DNA of 26,301 nucleotides. Source: JBCDCB01 sp039182735 (GTDB taxonomy: Bacteria > Planctomycetota > Phycisphaerae > Phycisphaerales > UBA1924). A program made the position numbers and the translations under genes. Below, in pieces: positions 23,189-26,301 of this stretch (positions within the stretch are counted from its first letter, which is position 1; every line of letters begins with the position of its first letter). Location of the stretch: positions 1 to 26,301 of the forward strand of contig JBCDCB010000044.1 of assembly GCA_039182735.1 (NCBI GenBank). Reading direction: 5' to 3'. Below the pieces are notes generated by a model. That model was not told the origin of the DNA. It saw only the letters and a program-made list of their open reading frames with translations, and made no database searches.

Positions 23189-24868
23189 TTGCCAAACCCG
23201 ACCGATCAATCCGAGACCACGATCAGCGGCATCCACGCGATGCGCGGCGGTGCGCTCACCGCGCCCAAGGGCTTCTGGGCCGGCGCCTGGTCGCAGGTGC
23301 TCAAACGGCCCGGCGCCGTCGCTGGGCTCATCTGGTTCGGCTTCATCGCGCTGCTCGCCGTCTACGCCCCGCTCATCGCGAACGGGCACCCGCTGCTCAT
23401 GCGAGAACTCGACGCCAACGGTGACGTCGTCGCGACCTCGTCGCCCCTTCTCGAGTTCCTCGCACCCTCGCAGTGGGTCCTGCTGGTCGCGATGACGCTG
23501 CTCATCCCGCTCGTGCTGCTGCCGATCTCCGGCACGTCGCGCGGGCAACGCGCCGGCGCCGTCATCGGCGCAACCGTGCAAGCCTTCACCATTCTGCTCG
23601 CGGTCTCGGCGATCCGCGCGTGGCTCGGGCGATGGGGCGCGAGCGACGCCGAGCGTGAGTTCCTCGGCTCCGACAGTGCGCCCGCGATCGTCGCGGCGAC
23701 CGGCGCCTTCATCGTCTCGGCGCTGTTCGCCTTCATCCCCACGATCGTCCGCCTCGCGCCGCGTCTCGCGGTCGTCGGCGTCTCGGGAGTCGTCGCGGGC
23801 GTCATTGTCGCGGGAACGTGGTCGCAGCCTCCGGAGACGTTCCAGTACGAAGAGCGCGAGCTCGCCGGCGAGATCGAAACGGTCTACACGCTTGTCCCGT
23901 GGTCGCCTGCGCAGCGCCCGACGGATCGCAGCGCCGCGGTTCTCGAGCCCGGCGCGACCTCCGCGCAGGCGCTCATGAACAACGTCACGATCGCGCTCCC
24001 CCGCGGCGTCCCGATCGATGACGCCTCACTCGCCCTCGCCGCCCGCGACATCGAACGCCTCCCGCTCGAAGGCGACGCGGGAACGACCCTTGCCGGCGCG
24101 TTCGCCAGACAGTTCCCGCCGAGCAGCGGACCCACCATCGATACCGTCGAATCATGGCTCATGGGCCAACTCGCGCCCTTCGGCACCCCGTACGCGCTCG
24201 GGACGGACGGGCTCGGGCAGGACGTGCTCAGCCAGATGATCCACGCCTGCCGGCTGTCGATTTCGATCGGCGTCGTCAGCACCTCGATCGCGGTGCTCAT
24301 CGGCGTCACCATCGGTGCGCTCATGGGCTACTTCGGCGGCTGGGTGGACATGGCCCTCTACCGCGTCGTCGAGATCTTCATGTCGGTGCCCGTGCTCTTC
24401 CTGCTCATCGTCGCCGCCGGCGTGCTCCCGCGCAGCACCTACGTGATGATGGCGATCATCGGGTGTTTCACGTGGCACGGTGCCGCACGCTTCACGCGCG
24501 CCGAGTTCTACAAACTGCGCGGGCAAGACTTCGTGCAGTCCGCACGCGCCGTGGGCCTGCCGCTGCGCTCGATCCTCTTCCGCCACATGCTGCCCAACGG
24601 CGTGACGCCGGTCCTCGTCGATGCCTCCTTCGCCATCGCCGCAGCGATCCTCTTCGAGGCCACGCTCTCGTTCCTCGGGCTGGGCCCGCCCGATCAGGCG
24701 TCGTGGGGCAAGCTCCTCGCCGGCGCGACCAGCGAGGTCGGCGACTTCGTCCCCTGGCTCGCCATCTACCCCTCGCTCGCGATCTTTCTCACCGTGCTCT
24801 CGCTCACTCTCATCGGCGAGGCGCTTCGCGACGCGATCGACCCGAAACTCAAGAAGGCACGCGTGTAG
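23189..24868 (+). CDS. Oligopeptide-type ABC transporter permease, DppC/OppC family, second copy with extra membrane segments
   Basis: A 559-residue permease, almost twice the family norm. TM1 is about residues 44-65. Four further hydrophobic segments (about 94-113, 123-145, 166-188, 192-209) and an external loop (210-335) are inserted before the hallmark GTDGLGQDVLSQ (338-349), where the usual GRD is GQD. TM helices and the EAA loop (RGQDFVQSARAVGLPLRSIL, near 450) then follow the standard plan to EALRDAIDPKLKK. The TTG at 23189, 3 bp after the previous stop, is used; an ATG at 23240 is an alternative and would lose only 17 polar residues. It is the second DppC-type subunit in the operon. 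Confidence 0.87.
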   Translation: MPNPTDQSETTISGIHAMRGGALTAPKGFWAGAWSQVLKRPGAVAGLIWFGFIALLAVYAPLIANGHPLLMRELDANGDVVATSSPLLEFLAPSQWVLLVAMTLLIPLVLLPISGTSRGQRAGAVIGATVQAFTILLAVSAIRAWLGRWGASDAEREFLGSDSAPAIVAATGAFIVSALFAFIPTIVRLAPRLAVVGVSGVVAGVIVAGTWSQPPETFQYEERELAGEIETVYTLVPWSPAQRPTDRSAAVLEPGATSAQALMNNVTIALPRGVPIDDASLALAARDIERLPLEGDAGTTLAGAFARQFPPSSGPTIDTVESWLMGQLAPFGTPYALGTDGLGQDVLSQMIHACRLSISIGVVSTSIAVLIGVTIGALMGYFGGWVDMALYRVVEIFMSVPVLFLLIVAAGVLPRSTYVMMAIIGCFTWHGAARFTRAEFYKLRGQDFVQSARAVGLPLRSILFRHMLPNGVTPVLVDASFAIAAAILFEATLSFLGLGPPDQASWGKLLAGATSEVGDFVPWLAIYPSLAIFLTVLSLTLIGEALRDAIDPKLKKARV

Positions 24869-24872
24869 CCAC

Positions 24873-26027
24873 ATGACCACGACCGACACATCACCCGCGC
24901 CCGCGCCGCCAGATGCCAGGCCCGCCGACGTCCCGCTCATGCGCGTCGAGGACCTCGCCGTCTCGTTCGACAACGGCAGCGGCCCACGCATCCAGGCCGT
25001 GGACGGCGTCCGCATGACCGTCTACCCGCGCCAGACCCTCGCCGTCGTCGGCGAGTCGGGCTGCGGGAAGTCCGTCACCGCCATGTCCTCCATGCAGCTC
25101 GTCCCGCGCCCGCCCGGACGCTTCGATCGCGGCAAAATCGAGTACCGCCGCGCCGCGCACGGCGACAGCGAGGTCATCGATCTGCTCTCGCTCAGCGAGA
25201 AGCAGATGCGCGACATCCGCGGCAACGAGATCGCCATGATCTTCCAGGAGCCGATGACCTCCCTCAACCCCGTTTACACCATCGGCGACCAGATCCTCGA
25301 AGCCATCCGGCTCCACCAGAACGTCTCGTTCAAAGAGGCCGTCGAGGTCGCCGAGCACGCCATGGACGAGGTCGGCATCCCCAATCCTCGCGCCCGCCTC
25401 CGCGACTACCCCCACCAGTTCTCCGGCGGCATGCGCCAGCGCGTCATGATCGCCATGGCCCTCGCCTGCAAGCCCGCGCTCCTGCTCGCCGACGAACCCA
25501 CCACCGCGCTGGACGTCACCATCCAGGCGCAGATCCTCGAGCTGCTGCGGGAACTGCAACGTACCGAGTCAATGGCGGTCAAGCTCATCACGCACGACCT
25601 CGGCGTTGTCGCCGAAAACGCCGACGTGGTGTGCGTCATGTACGCGGGTCGCGTCGTCGAGTACGCCAACGTCTTCGAGCTCTTCAAGAATCCGATGCAC
25701 CCCTACACACGCGGGCTCTTCGCGTCGATCCCGCTTATGCACACGCGGAAGGACCGCCTCGTCACCATCAGCGAAGTCGTGGACGACGAGTCCCACTTCA
25801 CCCGCCTGCCCGGTGCGAAGGACGGCGTCCGACCGTGGTGGCCTTGGCACGAGCCGCCCAAGGACCTGGCGCCCAGGCCCGTGCCCGCCGGCGACTACGA
25901 ACTGCTCGAAGTCATGCCCGACCACTGGGTCGGCGTGTGGCGCACCGAGGCGGTCTCCGACGCGACGAGCCGATTCCCCGATCTGAATTACCGCATCGCC
26001 GACGACCCCGGCGCGCCGCGGAAGTAG
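24873..26027 (+). CDS. Oligopeptide-type ABC transporter ATP-binding protein, DppD/OppD family
   Basis: Cytoplasmic ATPase that would power the permeases, 384 aa. Walker A is GESGCGKS (60-67, K66), the Q-loop is in IFQEPMTSLNP, the signature FSGGMRQR is at 183-190, Walker B LLLADEPT has D207 and E208, and the switch His is H241. The C-terminal HPYTRGLFASIP marks the oligopeptide/dipeptide subfamily. A further ~50-residue tail rich in Trp and Pro (RPWWPWHEPPKDL, MPDHWVGVWRT) is longer than usual. The family normally works as a DppD-DppF pair; no second ATPase follows in the visible sequence. It starts 4 bp after the previous stop. Confidence 0.93.
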   Translation: MTTTDTSPAPAPPDARPADVPLMRVEDLAVSFDNGSGPRIQAVDGVRMTVYPRQTLAVVGESGCGKSVTAMSSMQLVPRPPGRFDRGKIEYRRAAHGDSEVIDLLSLSEKQMRDIRGNEIAMIFQEPMTSLNPVYTIGDQILEAIRLHQNVSFKEAVEVAEHAMDEVGIPNPRARLRDYPHQFSGGMRQRVMIAMALACKPALLLADEPTTALDVTIQAQILELLRELQRTESMAVKLITHDLGVVAENADVVCVMYAGRVVEYANVFELFKNPMHPYTRGLFASIPLMHTRKDRLVTISEVVDDESHFTRLPGAKDGVRPWWPWHEPPKDLAPRPVPAGDYELLEVMPDHWVGVWRTEAVSDATSRFPDLNYRIADDPGAPRK

Positions 26028-26036
26028 GCTTGTCAC
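26025..26036 (+). promoter_or_regulatory. Possible leaderless-type promoter (TAGGCT-N6-ATG)
   Basis: TAGGCT (26025-26030) begins with the TAG stop codon of the ATPase gene and ends 6 nt before the ATG at 26037. It fits the pattern of other starts in the window, but the stop codon alone supplies the TA, so chance is more likely here. Confidence 0.25.
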
Positions 26037-26301
26037 ATGCGGGTGATGCTCCTCAGCGATCGGGACTTCGCGACGCGGGAGCCGGCGCTGCTCTCGCGGC
26101 TGTCGGTCTCGCTCGCCGGCGACTCGTACGAGGTCATCCTCTCCGCACCGGGCATCACGGACGACGAATCGGACGAGTCGCTGGTCCGCCAGATCCGCTT
26201 TCCCGACGACGGTTGGTCACGCCTCGTTCTGCCCGCCGACCAAGTGATCGCGCGCCGGCTCGAGCGTGAATCCGAAGACGACGCCCCGCTGGATGTTGTC
26301 C
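26037..26301 (+). CDS. N-terminal part of a possible glycosyltransferase (cut by window edge)
   Basis: An open frame from ATG 26037 runs to the window end with 88 codons and no stop. It begins MRVMLLSDRDFATREPALLS, followed by VSLAGDSYEVILSAPG and a Glu/Asp-rich segment. The beta-strand opening and ser/leu helix resemble the N-terminal Rossmann half of GT4-type glycosyltransferases, but no catalytic motif is included. It starts 9 bp after the ATPase stop. Coding is likely from codon use and position; the function is a guess. Confidence 0.5.
   Translation, partial: MRVMLLSDRDFATREPALLSRLSVSLAGDSYEVILSAPGITDDESDESLVRQIRFPDDGWSRLVLPADQVIARRLERESEDDAPLDVV

Noticed and set aside
23189..24868. Second DppC gene as a misassembled fusion of two genes
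   Set aside because: The reading frame is continuous with even codon use, and the inserted hydrophobic segments keep the topology even; no internal ribosome site or stop suggests a join.
1..26301. CRISPR arrays, insertion sequences, attachment sites, toxin-antitoxin pairs
   Set aside because: No spaced direct repeats, transposase motifs or short gene pairs were seen. The two tRNA genes show no integrase or duplicated tRNA end nearby.

Overview
The window is high-GC bacterial chromosome with a planctomycete character, most likely Phycisphaerae. The pointers are a pseudopilin-type secreted protein with a FTLIELLVVIAVIAIL N-terminus, a kdsB gene (Gram-negative style Kdo-containing envelope), an ECF sigma factor in a small membrane/periplasmic operon, a M1 peptidase with HEAT repeats, and a divergent CTP synthase. 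The lineage is inferred from protein style only; there is no rRNA in the window. I saw no insertion sequence, phage gene, CRISPR array or island boundary, and base composition looks even throughout.

Layout. 1-27: 5' part of a tRNA (minus). 129-1979: pyrG (minus). 2075-4747: secreted M1 aminopeptidase (plus), ending exactly where the convergent kdsB (4748-5497, minus) ends. kdsB lies downstream of a TPR protein gene (5504-6997, minus). 7101-9195: translationally coupled def-fmt-small HEXXH protein operon (plus). 9248-10282: pseudopilin-like protein (minus), with a terminator that overlaps the stop codon of the opposing gene. 10283-10634: regulatory region with two identical, oppositely oriented 16-bp operator-like sites. 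10635-14968: LacI-family regulator followed by a large secreted GH13 alpha-glucan hydrolase. 15036-15108: tRNA-Phe (minus). 15200-16450: stand-alone ketoacyl-ACP synthase. 16488-18426: ECF sigma factor, single-pass anti-sigma-like protein and secreted coiled-coil protein. 18468-26027: five-gene oligopeptide-type ABC transporter. 26037-end: start of a possible glycosyltransferase.

How the parts work together. def and fmt supply the two ends of the N-formylmethionine cycle. The LacI regulator, the amylase behind it and the divergent pseudopilin gene look like one alpha-glucan-responsive unit, because both divergent genes carry the same operator. The peptide transporter is odd: it has two DppC-type permeases plus one DppB-type, all enlarged by extra helical or membrane segments, a substrate-binding protein held by an N-terminal membrane helix and coiled coil instead of a lipid anchor, and only one ATPase in view. 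The preceding ECF operon also ends in a secreted coiled-coil protein.

A recurring regulatory pattern is visible. Several genes (pyrG, def, the ketoacyl synthase, the first DppC-type permease, the last gene) have a TANNNT hexamer ending 6-7 bases before the chosen start codon and little or no Shine-Dalgarno sequence. That is the layout of promoters for leaderless mRNAs. In three promoters the hexamer also sits inside a short inverted repeat.
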